Both the position numbers and the translations under genes were made by a program. This document shows positions 1-7,379 of a stretch of 20,822 nucleotides of DNA, piece after piece; within the stretch, counting starts at the first letter, position 1, and each line of letters starts with the position of its first letter. The stretch comes from Limosilactobacillus pulli (GTDB taxonomy: Bacteria; Bacillota; Bacilli; Lactobacillales; Lactobacillaceae): positions 1-20,822 of the forward strand of contig NZ_CANCWQ010000029.1 of NCBI RefSeq assembly GCF_947381555.1, written 5' to 3'. The notes under the pieces are model-generated. The model was not told the origin of the DNA, searched no databases, and saw nothing but the letters and a program-made list of their open reading frames with translations.

Positions 1-203
1 ACTGGCATTCACCAATTGAGATCTTTTTGCTTAATCTGCGCCAATAGATTTGTTCAAGTTATTTCTTGCAATCTGCCGTTTTTAAAAATTTTTATTATTT
101 TTATAACTTTTCATTCAAGACGAGTTGTCCTATAAAAGCTGATTATAAATGAGTAATTTTTCGGTAAGAATTTTATTTTAGGGAGAGAAAAAATTGAACA
201 TGC

Positions 204-236
204 AAAAAACCGTGTCCTAGTGAGGAGCGCGGCTTT
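204..236 (-). terminator. Rho-independent terminator of the SDR gene
   Basis: Read on the minus strand, a GC-rich hairpin (arms around 210-218 and 223-232, with AGGA/TCCT and CCGTG/CGCGG pairing and one bulge) is followed by six T (plus-strand A run 204-209). It lies about 35 bp behind the stop of the SDR gene. The rest of 1-200 is AT-rich and I see no gene in it. Confidence 0.7.
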
Positions 237-268
237 TACTTTAAATATTCAGTTTGAAAAGGCTGGAA

Positions 269-1063
269 TTAGATAAATTGAATCCCGCCATCGATTTGAA
301 CGGCTTGACCAGTCATGTAGTCAGACTTGGTCGATGCCAGCCAGGATACATAGTTGGCCACGTCAGCCGGCGTTTCAACCCGGCCCAGCGTGATGGAGCC
401 AGAGTACTTTTTAAGGTAGTCCCCTTTGTTGCCGCCCCATGCTTCAACCATCTTTTCATCGATGTAGTCCCACATGTCAGTGCCAACGATGCCTGGGCAG
501 TAGGCGTTGACCGTAATGTGCTCACGACCAAGTTCCTTGGCAGCAGCCTGCGTCAAGCCCCGAATGGCAAACTTGGATGCGGAGTAGGCGCCAAGCATGT
601 CAAAGGCAATGTGGCCGGCGATACTGGAGGCATTGATAATCTTGCGGATCTTATCGCCATCGTCCTGCTTGCGGAATTGCGCAGCAGCGGCCTGCATTCC
701 GAACAGCACTGAGTAGACGTTGACGTGGAAAATCTCGTCCATGTCAGCTTCGGTTTCATCCTTGAGCAACTTGATCTGAGCAATTCCGGCATTGTTTACG
801 TACGTGTCTAAACGGCCGAAGTTATCGACGGCAGCCTTAACGAAACGTTCGTGGCTTTCCTTCTTGGATGCGTCACCGGCTACGGATACGACTTTGCCTT
901 CGTACCCTTGAGCGTTCAATTCTTCAACAGCTTTCTTACCGGCTTCTTCATTGCGGTTGGCGATTACGACATAATAGCCATCCTTAAGCAGCTGGTCTGT
1001 AATGCCGCGGCCAATCCCACGGTCTCCACCAGTAACGACAGCAACACGCTTTTCTTCAGACAT
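269..1063 (-). CDS. SDR-family oxidoreductase, diacetyl/acetoin reductase-like
   Basis: This is a cytoplasmic NAD(P)H-dependent short-chain dehydrogenase of 264 residues. It shows the nucleotide-binding motif TGGDRGIG near residue 12, NNAG in the middle, the catalytic Ser (NASSIAG) and YSASK, then the YCPGIV segment and a C-terminal IDGG. The run YCPGIVGTDMWDYID and the ending are very like (S)-acetoin-forming diacetyl reductases (ButA/BudC), which interconvert diacetyl, acetoin and 2,3-butanediol and help re-oxidise NADH. The substrate is inferred from family resemblance only. The ATG at 1063 was chosen because GGAGG (1071-1075) lies 7 nt upstream; the longer open frame to 1090 would translate the ribosome site itself. 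The gene is monocistronic, with a terminator behind it and cre-like sites in front. Confidence 0.85.
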   Translation of the reverse strand: MSEEKRVAVVTGGDRGIGRGITDQLLKDGYYVVIANRNEEAGKKAVEELNAQGYEGKVVSVAGDASKKESHERFVKAAVDNFGRLDTYVNNAGIAQIKLLKDETEADMDEIFHVNVYSVLFGMQAAAAQFRKQDDGDKIRKIINASSIAGHIAFDMLGAYSASKFAIRGLTQAAAKELGREHITVNAYCPGIVGTDMWDYIDEKMVEAWGGNKGDYLKKYSGSITLGRVETPADVANYVSWLASTKSDYMTGQAVQIDGGIQFI

Positions 1064-1105
1064 ATCATTACCTCCAATTATACAAACCAAATATGTGATA
1101 GGTTC

Positions 1106-1135
1106 ATCTTATCATTAAAGAAAGCGCTTGATCAA
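1106..1135 (-). promoter_or_regulatory. Promoter with overlapping cre-like site
   Basis: On the minus strand, TTGATC (1130-1135) and TAAGAT (1106-1111) are spaced by 18 nt and could be the -35 and -10 of the SDR gene. Between them lies a cre-like sequence (1118-1132, core AAAGCGCTT) that matches the CcpA consensus WTGNAANCGNWNNCW at all but two positions. Binding there would be expected to repress (inference). Confidence 0.45.
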
Positions 1136-1215
1136 TTAATTTGTATAAAAAATCACAAACAATTGTCTTTGTAGATGTCATGTATTTCCTTGTTTTTTAA
1201 CTTGCAAAAATAAAA

Positions 1216-1229
1216 ACAAAGCGTTTGCA
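1216..1229 (-). promoter_or_regulatory. Second cre-like site
   Basis: The minus-strand sequence TGCAAACGCTTTGT matches the CcpA core TGNAANCGNWNNCW with one mismatch. It sits about 100 bp upstream of the first site, in the spacer between the SDR gene and pepX, so it could serve either direction. Confidence 0.4.
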
Positions 1230-1283
1230 GCTGTTAATGAACTTCTGCACATAAATTACTAAATTAATCCCAATCAAATATAA

Positions 1284-1415
1284 TTTAAAAAATTACATCA
1301 GCGCTGGGAAGCCACGGCAATTCTGGCCATCATCTTAATCATTGCCATTTCGATCTGCCATGCTCGCAAAATCCTGGCCATCCAAGCTATTGATTATTCA
1401 GCTAATGTTAAATAA
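1284..1415 (+). pseudogene. Possible remnant of a membrane-protein C-terminus
   Basis: This is an open frame of about 43 codons with no start codon and no ribosome site. From 1302 it reads RWEATAILAIILIIAISI, then a basic patch (HARK) and a short tail, with a stop at 1413-1415. One hydrophobic helix after RWE and before basic residues looks like the last membrane segment of an ABC-transporter permease; a PhnE-like source is only a guess. The base composition is higher in G+C than the AT-rich DNA on both sides, as expected for coding remains in a spacer. The rest of 1064-1510 holds the promoter and cre-like sites and the pepX upstream region. Confidence 0.3.
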
Positions 1416-1510
1416 TTGCTGAGCCGCATCCCAGAAAACGTGAGAATGTTATAAAATATTCACTAATTAATAAGCATCAGCGCTTAGCGTAATTTGGGGA
1501 GGTTCTGCCA

Positions 1511-3919
1511 ATGAAAAACAATCAATTTGCCATGATGAGTCTGCCTTTTGAACAGCAATGCCAAGAGCTCCAGGCTATCCAGCTTCTAAAAGAAAACGAG
1601 AGCAGTAAGCTTAAGCCCAACCAAATGTGGCAGACGCTGCTAGACAGAATCAACTGCAGCTGCATTTCTGAACCGGCATTAAAGCGTTGGCGCCAAGACA
1701 TTTTGGCAACGCCTGAGCTCAATTTGAATGACTGGCTGGCAAGTGGTCAGTCGCTCAATGACCAGGCTTTCTATCTTGTCGGCCTGCAGCTGTTAGAATT
1801 TGAGCCGGCAATTGATTTTGCAATTACTGATCCATTAGCTGGGATGGATCAAATGCAGCTTTTACATCATCATTTTGAACAATGGACTACCGAAGACGTG
1901 ATTGCTGCTTTTTATGATCTTTTAAATACGCATACCAAAAATGGCCAGACACTCTTGGATACACTCACGGCTCAAGGCTTGCTGAAATGGGCTCAAGCGC
2001 TGCCCGCTGACCAAAAACCGCTCTTTTTTAACGGCAAGTCACTCGCCGTTTTTGATCCGCACGAATTCATCTATGAGGTTGTCTATGTTGAAACCGATGT
2101 TGATACTGATTTCGATGATCAAGCCGATTTGGTAAAAGTTGAAATCATGCGGCCTGCTGAATCCAATCAAGGCTTGAAGGTGCCTGCCGTCTTTACCGCC
2201 AGCCCCTATAATCAGGGAACCAATGATGAATGGGGCGTAAAAGCAACCCATAACGTTAATCAAACTTTGAGCCATAAAGAACCCGGTCAAGCAGCGCCTA
2301 TAGAACCTGGTTTTAATCTTCACCCACGTCATCAAGTAATCCAAGGCACGACAAAAGCCACTGAAACCTTTAGTCAGACGCCGGCCTACACGTTAAACGA
2401 CTATCTGGCGCCCCGCGGCTTTGCTTCCGTCTATTGTGCCGGAATTGGGACTAGAGATTCTGATGGCCTGCAGACATGCGGCTCGCCTGAACAGGTTGAA
2501 TCAATGCAGGCCGTAGTTGAATGGCTGCACGGCGATCGCACGGCTTTTTCTGATCGCACCAGCGGTCTGGCCGTCAAAGCAGATTGGTGTAACGGCAATG
2601 TAGCAATGACCGGCCGTTCTTATCTGGGGACACTTTCAACAGCCGTTGCCACGACTGGTGTGAAGGGACTTAAAGCTATCATTAGTGAAGCCGCCATTTC
2701 AAGCTGGTATGACTATTACCGTGAAAATGGCCTGGTCAGAGCAGCCGGTGGTTTTCAAGGTGAAGATGCCGATACGCTGGCAGCCGAATGCTTTAGCCGT
2801 ACCAAGCGGCCTGGCGACTATCGGCGGGTTGAGAAAATCAATAATCGCTATCTGGCCCAGATGAATCTGGCAATGGATCGAAAAACCGGCAACTACAATG
2901 ATTTTTGGGATCGCCGCAATTATCGCAAACGGATCGATCAAATCAAAGCCAGCGTTATGACGGTTCATGGGCTTAATGATGACAACGTTAAGCCAAGCAA
3001 CGTCAAAGCCCTTTATGAAGGTCTGAAGAAAAATGCAGCCAACAGCAAGCTGATCCTGCATCAAGGCCAGCACATCTATATCAATGCCTTTCGCTCGCTG
3101 GACTTTACCGACATGGTGAATCTCTGGCTTTCCAACAAGCTTTGGAAAATCGACAATCATGCCGATGATCTGCTGCCGGCCGTATTGGTTCAAGACAATG
3201 CCACACCAGAAACCTGGACGGCCTATCAAAATTGGGATGAAGATCACAGTGCCAAATTCTATCTCAATGCTCACCAAAAGCTGAGTGAAAAAGAGCCATT
3301 GGTAACGCCAACTCGCGACTTTATCGATTATCAATGGCAGACAGAGATCTACCAGGATTGGTGCGCTCATCCCGCTCATTGGAAAAAGGCTCTGCTAAGC
3401 GAGAAGAATCGCTTCAGTCTCAGCTATCTGACCGCGCCGCTAACTGATGACTATCTGTTGCGCGGCACGCCAACCGTAAGACTAAGAGCGGCTTGTGACA
3501 ATGATCATGGCCTGCTCTCTGTCTTTTTGATCGACCAGGGATCGGCCAAGCGTCTGACTGAGAATCCCGTCTTATTGAGCCGTAATGGGCTTTCACTGGG
3601 CTATCACTGGAAATATGATGATCTACGCGAATTCAAGCTGCAAAATGAGCCCACGCCTTACAAAGTGATCTCCTATGGTCATATCAATCTGCAAAACCCC
3701 CACGATTCCGCCGTCACTGAGCCACTCTACCCGAATGAATTCGTGGATCTCACTTTATCGCTGCAGCCCGTTTTCCATCGACTGCTGAAGGGACATCAGC
3801 TACGGTTGGTAATCTGCGGTACCGACTATGAAATGACTCTGCGTGGCAACGAAAAAATTAATTATCAAATCATGACTGAAAATTCGGCACTGTTTTTACC
3901 TGATTTTGAAAAATTATGA
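1511..3919 (+). CDS. pepX: Xaa-Pro dipeptidyl-peptidase PepX
   Basis: PepX is a cytoplasmic serine peptidase (family S15) that cleaves X-Pro dipeptides from the N-terminus of peptides, and is central to the use of casein-like, proline-rich peptides. The length of 802 residues fits lactobacillar PepX. Visible parts are an N-terminal helical domain (about 1-160), an alpha/beta hydrolase core and a C-terminal beta domain (about from 570). The catalytic triad is readable: Ser370 in GRSYLGT, Asp490 in HGLNDDNVK and His521 in HQGQHIY. The spacing is almost the same as in the lactococcal enzyme (348/468/498). The ATG at 1511 follows GGGGAGG (1496-1502) at 8 nt. An ATAAAAT-like -10 is seen near 1450-1457, without a clear -35. 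A terminator follows, and pepI is the next gene on the same strand. Confidence 0.95.
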   Translation: MKNNQFAMMSLPFEQQCQELQAIQLLKENESSKLKPNQMWQTLLDRINCSCISEPALKRWRQDILATPELNLNDWLASGQSLNDQAFYLVGLQLLEFEPAIDFAITDPLAGMDQMQLLHHHFEQWTTEDVIAAFYDLLNTHTKNGQTLLDTLTAQGLLKWAQALPADQKPLFFNGKSLAVFDPHEFIYEVVYVETDVDTDFDDQADLVKVEIMRPAESNQGLKVPAVFTASPYNQGTNDEWGVKATHNVNQTLSHKEPGQAAPIEPGFNLHPRHQVIQGTTKATETFSQTPAYTLNDYLAPRGFASVYCAGIGTRDSDGLQTCGSPEQVESMQAVVEWLHGDRTAFSDRTSGLAVKADWCNGNVAMTGRSYLGTLSTAVATTGVKGLKAIISEAAISSWYDYYRENGLVRAAGGFQGEDADTLAAECFSRTKRPGDYRRVEKINNRYLAQMNLAMDRKTGNYNDFWDRRNYRKRIDQIKASVMTVHGLNDDNVKPSNVKALYEGLKKNAANSKLILHQGQHIYINAFRSLDFTDMVNLWLSNKLWKIDNHADDLLPAVLVQDNATPETWTAYQNWDEDHSAKFYLNAHQKLSEKEPLVTPTRDFIDYQWQTEIYQDWCAHPAHWKKALLSEKNRFSLSYLTAPLTDDYLLRGTPTVRLRAACDNDHGLLSVFLIDQGSAKRLTENPVLLSRNGLSLGYHWKYDDLREFKLQNEPTPYKVISYGHINLQNPHDSAVTEPLYPNEFVDLTLSLQPVFHRLLKGHQLRLVICGTDYEMTLRGNEKINYQIMTENSALFLPDFEKL

Positions 3920-3927
3920 TAGATTTT

Positions 3928-3958
3928 CTGTCACATTTGCCAAGGTGGCAGTGTTTTT
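3928..3958 (+). terminator. Terminator behind pepX
   Basis: A 7-bp stem CTGTCAC/GTGGCAG (3928-3934 and 3945-3951, one G-U pair) is followed by TGTTTTT. It separates pepX from pepI, so pepI probably has its own promoter. Confidence 0.65.
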
Positions 3959-3960
3959 GG

Positions 3961-4004
3961 TTTACGTTATCTAATAAAAAACGTAAAATAGTCTTTAAAC
4001 TATT
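3961..4004. promoter_or_regulatory. Two dyads upstream of pepI
   Basis: A perfect inverted repeat TTTACGTT/AACGTAAA (3961-3968 and 3980-3987) is directly followed by AATAGT/ACTATT (3987-3992 and 3999-4004). They lie between the pepX terminator and the pepI start and may be operator half-sites. No regulator can be assigned. Confidence 0.3.
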
Positions 4005-4044
4005 AATTTAGCGTTTATATCTGAGAGAATGGGAGTTGACGATT

Positions 4045-4959
4045 TTGAAACAAGGTACAACGATTTTAACCCTTGATAACGATTATCATTTATGGACCAA
4101 TACGCAAGGCGAAGGCGACATTCATCTGCTGGCGCTGCATGGTGGTCCTGGCGGCAATCATGAATATTGGGAAGATGCTGCCGATCAATTAAAGAAGCAG
4201 GGACTTAACGTTCAAGTTCACATGTATGACCAATTAGGCTCTTTGTATTCTGATCAGCCAGACTATTCTGATCCTAAGATTGCCGACAAATACCTGACTT
4301 ACGAATACTTTTTGGATGAAGTCGAAGAAGTACGGCAAAAGTTGGGAATCGATAATTTCTACTTGATTGGTCAAAGCTGGGGCGGACTGCTGGTTCAAGA
4401 ATACGCCGTTAAATACGGTCAACACTTGAAGGGCGCCATCATCTCCTCGATGGTTGACGAAATCGACGAATACGTTGCCCATGTCAACAAAGTTAGAGAA
4501 GACGTCTTGCCCGCTGAAGAAGTTGCCTTTATGAAGGAATGCGAAAAGAACAACGACTATGATAACGATCGCTATCAAGCCGACGTGCAGGTCCTTAACG
4601 AAAACTTTGTCGACCGCAAGCAGCCATCCAAGCTTTACCACGTCAAGGATCTTGGCGGCACGGCTGTTTACAACGCCTTCCAGGGCGATAACGAGTTTGT
4701 GATTACTGGCAAGCTCAAAGACTGGCACTTCCGCGACCAATTAAAGAACATCAAGGTACCAACCCTGCTGACGTTCGGGGAACACGAAACCATGCCTTTG
4801 GATACTGCCAAGACCATGGAAAAAGAAATTCCAAACGCCAAACTGGTTACTACGCCAAATGGGGGTCATCACCACATGATCGACAACCCTGACGTCTACT
4901 ACAAGCATTTGGCTGATTTTATTCGTGAAGTCGAATCTGATACTTTTAATTATGCCTAG
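4045..4959 (+). CDS. pepI: Proline iminopeptidase (prolyl aminopeptidase) PepI
   Basis: This is an alpha/beta hydrolase of family S33 that removes N-terminal proline from short peptides in the cytoplasm, complementing PepX. It shows the oxyanion-hole motif HGGPGG near residue 33, the nucleophile elbow GQSWGG (Ser111), the late GEHE loop where the acidic triad residue is expected, and GGHHH with the catalytic His. The length is 304 residues. Start choice: the frame opens with TTG at 4036, but GGGAG (4031-4035) touches that codon. The TTG at 4045 lies 9 nt behind the same ribosome site and is preferred. The last codons run into the left end of the hairpin-rich element behind the gene, yet the C-terminus looks complete. 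Confidence 0.9.
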   Translation: MKQGTTILTLDNDYHLWTNTQGEGDIHLLALHGGPGGNHEYWEDAADQLKKQGLNVQVHMYDQLGSLYSDQPDYSDPKIADKYLTYEYFLDEVEEVRQKLGIDNFYLIGQSWGGLLVQEYAVKYGQHLKGAIISSMVDEIDEYVAHVNKVREDVLPAEEVAFMKECEKNNDYDNDRYQADVQVLNENFVDRKQPSKLYHVKDLGGTAVYNAFQGDNEFVITGKLKDWHFRDQLKNIKVPTLLTFGEHETMPLDTAKTMEKEIPNAKLVTTPNGGHHHMIDNPDVYYKHLADFIREVESDTFNYA

Positions 4960-4960
4960 C

Positions 4961-5279
4961 CGGAAATCCCGTGACTTTAGTCATGGGATGGATAGGCCTG
5001 CTATGATCTAATCCTTATAGATAGTAATTAACTTAGTAACTGCCTCGCTGAGAACCAAAGTGAGTATTACAGCATTATAAGACTGACTATCTAACAACTA
5101 TTGATATATCATTCCTATGGCAACCTGGGAATGTAAAAGGCATTGGTAATTAGATGATCACTGCTCAAGCAACTGTGGCTGTTTGAGTAAATCGTCCGTA
5201 TCTATGCAAATTGTGGTTCAGACACTCAATATCGGGGTGTCTGCTCACAAGCCATCGACTTTAGCCGATGGTGGTTGAC
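4961..5279 (+). mobile_element. ORF-less IS200/IS605-like element (PATE-type), possible orphan omega-RNA
   Basis: This segment of about 320 bp has no gene and is bounded by two subterminal hairpins in the same orientation with related loops: CCCGTGAC-TTTA-GTCATGGG (4968-4987) and CCATCG-ACTTTAGC-CGATGG (5252-5271), the latter followed by GTGGTTGAC. Such hairpins and this right-end sequence are typical of IS200/IS605 elements. Inside are further stems: 5018-5025 with 5086-5093 (8 bp), enclosing CTCGCT/AGTGAG (5044-5064); CATTCC/GGAATG near 5109-5133; CTCAAGCA/TGTTTGAG near 5164-5187; and CAGACAC/GTGTCTG (5219-5243). The DNA reads like a folded RNA. Small TnpA-mobilised derivatives without genes (PATEs) and tnpB-linked omega-RNAs are the closest known things. 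Exact ends are not certain. Confidence 0.55.
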
Positions 5280-5716
5280 TAAATAAGCAAAACGCTCTGC
5301 CTAAAATTTAAGCAGGGCATTTTTGTTTGATTATGGTTGCTTTTGCGCAAAATCGGTTTCCGGCTGTTCATTCGTCTTATTTTTTCGGGATGACTGGCCA
5401 GATACTGATTTCCCCAACTATGAATTGCTTTTAAGATCGGATCCATGCTTTGTCCAAGGCTGGTCAAGCTGTATTCAACGTGTGGCGGTACTTCGGGAAA
5501 GACTTGCCTTTGTACGATTCCATCTACCGTCATCTCGTGAAGGCTTTGTGTCAGCATCTTTTGACTGATACCAACAACGTTGCGCTGCAGCTCACTATAT
5601 CTTTCGCTTGAATGAATCAGCAGTTCTCGCATAATCAGAATCTTCCACTGACTATTCAACAGTGAAAGCGTGGTCGCGACTGGACAGCTGCCATCTTGAG
5701 CTAATTTTTTCGTCAA
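5279..5716 (-). CDS. HxlR/DUF24-family transcriptional regulator with a frameshifted C-terminus
   Basis: This winged-helix regulator has the typical HxlR start (GSCPVATTLSLLNSQWKILIM), a wing region (GISQKMLTQSLHEM) and the ending WGNQYL. Family members of this type often sense reactive electrophiles or redox stress and repress a neighbouring oxidoreductase. The start is TTG at 5716, 8 nt behind AAAGGAG. The DNA-binding part is intact to about residue 110. After HPEK the frame continues for about 30 unusual residues through the terminator to a TAG at 5279-5281. Adding one A to the A6 run (plus-strand T run 5380-5385) restores a natural tail, NKTNEQPETDFAQKQP, with a stop at 5331-5333. A one-base deletion (or a sequencing error) is therefore likely. 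It is divergent from the reductase gene. Confidence 0.75.
   Translation of the reverse strand: MTKKLAQDGSCPVATTLSLLNSQWKILIMRELLIHSSERYSELQRNVVGISQKMLTQSLHEMTVDGIVQRQVFPEVPPHVEYSLTSLGQSMDPILKAIHSWGNQYLASHPEKIRRMNSRKPILRKSNHNQTKMPCLNFRQSVLLI
5294..5324. terminator. Terminator between the element and the HxlR gene
   Basis: A stem GCTCTGC/GCAGGGC (5294-5300 and 5312-5318, one G-U pair) is flanked by ATTTTTG on the plus side and GTTTTG on the minus side. It was probably the terminator of the HxlR gene, whose present shifted reading frame runs through it. Confidence 0.65.
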
Positions 5717-5789
5717 ATTTAATTTCTCCTTTATTTAAAGGATTTCACAATTCTTACCAATTGGTGCGTAGCAAACTTAAAAGTCGGAA

Positions 5790-5804
5790 CTTACTAAAAG
5801 TAAG
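5790..5804. promoter_or_regulatory. Probable HxlR/DUF24 operator
   Basis: TTAC-TAAAA-GTAA (5791-5803, extended by C/G to 5790-5804) fits the TTAC-N5-GTAA pattern known for DUF24 regulators such as CatR of Bacillus. It lies between the divergent HxlR and reductase genes, about 20 bp before a TACAAT-like -10 (5824-5829) for the reductase. A separate 10-bp palindrome, ACCAATTGGT, is at 5756-5765. Confidence 0.5.
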
Positions 5805-5868
5805 GTTTATTCTTATTAAAATCTACAATGATATAAGAAAACAGCTTTTAGAACCAGGAGGACAAAAA

Positions 5869-6435
5869 ATGTAAATCACAATTTTCGGTAAAGGCAATAT
5901 GGGACAAGCAATCGGTAAAAACTTTGCCGATGCTGGCAATGATGTTCAATACTACGGCTCAAAAGACACTGCCGAACGCCTCGGCGACATCGTAGTTATG
6001 GCCGTTCCATATCCAGCATTGGCAGCACTTGCCAAGCAGTACCAAACCAAGCTGGCTGGTAAAATTGTCGTTGATATCACTAACCCATTGAATTTTGAAA
6101 CTTTTGACGAACTGGTAGTGCCAGCTGACAGCTCAGCAGCGCAACAACTGCAGAAACTGCTGCCGGCAAGTACGGTACACACTACTTTCGCAGCTACGCT
6201 TCAAAGCGGCAAAATTGGTGATCTGCCAACAACGGCTCTGGTCGTTGGCGACGATGAAGATGCCAAGGAAACCTTTAAGGCAGCCTTAGCAGACAGTGCT
6301 TTGCGAGTATTGGATGCTGGTAAGCTCAAGCGGGCTCGTGAGCTGGAATCACTTGGCTTTTTGCAGCTGACCCTGGCAGCCAGTGAAAAAATCGGCTGGG
6401 ACGGCGGTTTCGGCATCGTTGGCGTTAACAAATAG
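5869..6435 (+). pseudogene. F420-reductase-like NAD(P)-binding protein with stop at codon 2
   Basis: An excellent ribosome site AGGAGG (5856-5861) and ATG (5869) are followed at once by TAA, and then by a normal Rossmann start (ITIFGKGNMGQAIG). The expected codon 2 is AAA (Lys), so one A-to-T change stops the gene. The rest, 187 codons, is open and typical of the COG2085 family (F420-dependent NADP reductase-like): VVMAVPYPA, a DITNPL segment, and a C-terminal LESLGFLQ region. The first in-frame ATG after the stop (5899) would remove the glycine-rich loop needed for NADP binding, so a truncated product should be inactive. The normal role would be an NADPH-linked oxidoreductase under the divergent HxlR regulator. 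It is called a pseudogene unless the base is an error or reinitiation occurs. Confidence 0.7.
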
Positions 6436-6459
6436 AACTTTTATAATAGAGCTTCTCTC

Positions 6460-6494
6460 GCGTTACCTTGGCAAAGCCAGGTAGCGCATTTTTC
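6460..6494 (+). terminator. Terminator behind the reductase gene
   Basis: A stem of 12 bp with one bulge (GCGTTACCT.GGC against GCCAGGTAGCGC, loop AAA) is followed by ATTTTTC. Confidence 0.8.
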
Positions 6495-6570
6495 AATATT
6501 TTCATAAAGAGATTTGCGGTACAATTAAGGCGTTGAGGTATGGTCCACATACAGGAGGATTTTATTTTTG

Positions 6571-7212
6571 ATGATTAAAAACTACATTTTCGACATTGAT
6601 GGTACCCTGATCAATACAATTGACATGTACATGCCGGCAATGATTGAAATTTTAGAGAAGTACGGCTTTCATACAGATCCTGCCGAAGTAGAACAGAAAA
6701 AGCATGATTTATTTGGCATTACCGGTTTGGACGCTTTAAAGATTGCTGGCGTCGCCGATGAAAAATTGCGTCGCCAAATGCAGCAGGAATGGTTCAAACT
6801 GGCTTATCAAAGAGAAGATCGCGTTAGAGTGTTTGAAGGAATTCCAGAAACGCTTTTAAAACTATCCCAACGTCCCGACACTCAGATAGCAATTGCCACT
6901 TCCAAGCTGCGTGACGAGTATGACAATCATTTTGCCAATCTATTTACTTTTGCCAACTTGTTTGACATTGTTATCACCTCAAATGATACCGATCGCCATA
7001 AACCTGACCCAGAACCGGTTTTGGCAGCATTAGATCAAATGCATGCTACTCCAGAAACCGCCATCTACGTTGGTGACACAATCAATGACGAAAAAGCCGC
7101 GCATGCAGCCGGTGTTAAATTTGCGGCTGCCTTATACGGTGCTGCCAATCCAGAAAAAATCATGGATAGTGAGTTTTTGCTTCATCAACCAGCTGATCTA
7201 TTAAAGATCTAA
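6571..7212 (+). CDS. HAD-superfamily phosphatase (phosphoglycolate-phosphatase-like)
   Basis: This is a soluble haloacid-dehalogenase-type hydrolase of 213 residues. Motif I is DIDGT, with the nucleophile Asp8 and acid/base Asp10. A helical cap follows (about residues 15-85), then motif II (ATSK), motif III with Lys in HKPDPEP, and motif IV GDTINDEKAA, which holds the Mg-binding acids. This subgroup removes phosphate from small sugar phosphates, phosphoglycolate or pyrophosphate (PpaX/Gph-like). The substrate cannot be read from sequence. AGGAGG (6553-6558) lies 12 nt before the ATG at 6571 and 9 nt before a TTG at 6568; either may be used and the difference is one residue. A TACAAT -10 is seen near 6520-6525. 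The gene converges with the GH31 gene across a palindromic repeat. Confidence 0.85.
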   Translation: MIKNYIFDIDGTLINTIDMYMPAMIEILEKYGFHTDPAEVEQKKHDLFGITGLDALKIAGVADEKLRRQMQQEWFKLAYQREDRVRVFEGIPETLLKLSQRPDTQIAIATSKLRDEYDNHFANLFTFANLFDIVITSNDTDRHKPDPEPVLAALDQMHATPETAIYVGDTINDEKAAHAAGVKFAAALYGAANPEKIMDSEFLLHQPADLLKI

Positions 7213-7241
7213 AATCGCTGATAACACTTGACTTAGGGTAG

Positions 7242-7376
7242 AAAGAGGCTGGGAATAAAGTCTCAAAACAGAAAAATGGCTGAAGATTGCGTGACTTAAA
7301 ACGTTGATCTTCAGCCATTTCTATTATTAAAGTTGTTTTATTTTGTCAGAAAAATTAGTTTTTTCCCAACCTCTTT
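7242..7376. repeat. GAGGCTGGGA-type palindromic repeat between convergent genes
   Basis: The outer arms AAAGAGGCTGGGAA (7242-7255) and TTCCCAACCTCTTT (7363-7376) pair with one mismatch. Inside is a perfect 14-bp hairpin, AAATGGCTGAAGAT/ATCTTCAGCCATTT (7274-7287 and 7307-7320), with a 19-nt loop. It probably stops transcription from both the HAD and GH31 genes. Related copies start at 14700 and 20746. Confidence 0.7.
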
Positions 7377-7379
7377 ATT

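Noticed and set aside
4234..4740. Long open frame opposite pepI (and similar frames opposite other genes)
   Set aside because: These are shadow frames of well-supported genes, without ribosome sites or recognisable domains.
5041..5243. Hairpins in the element behind pepI as a CRISPR array or tRNA cluster
   Set aside because: The stems differ in sequence, spacing is irregular, and no cloverleaf or direct repeat is present.
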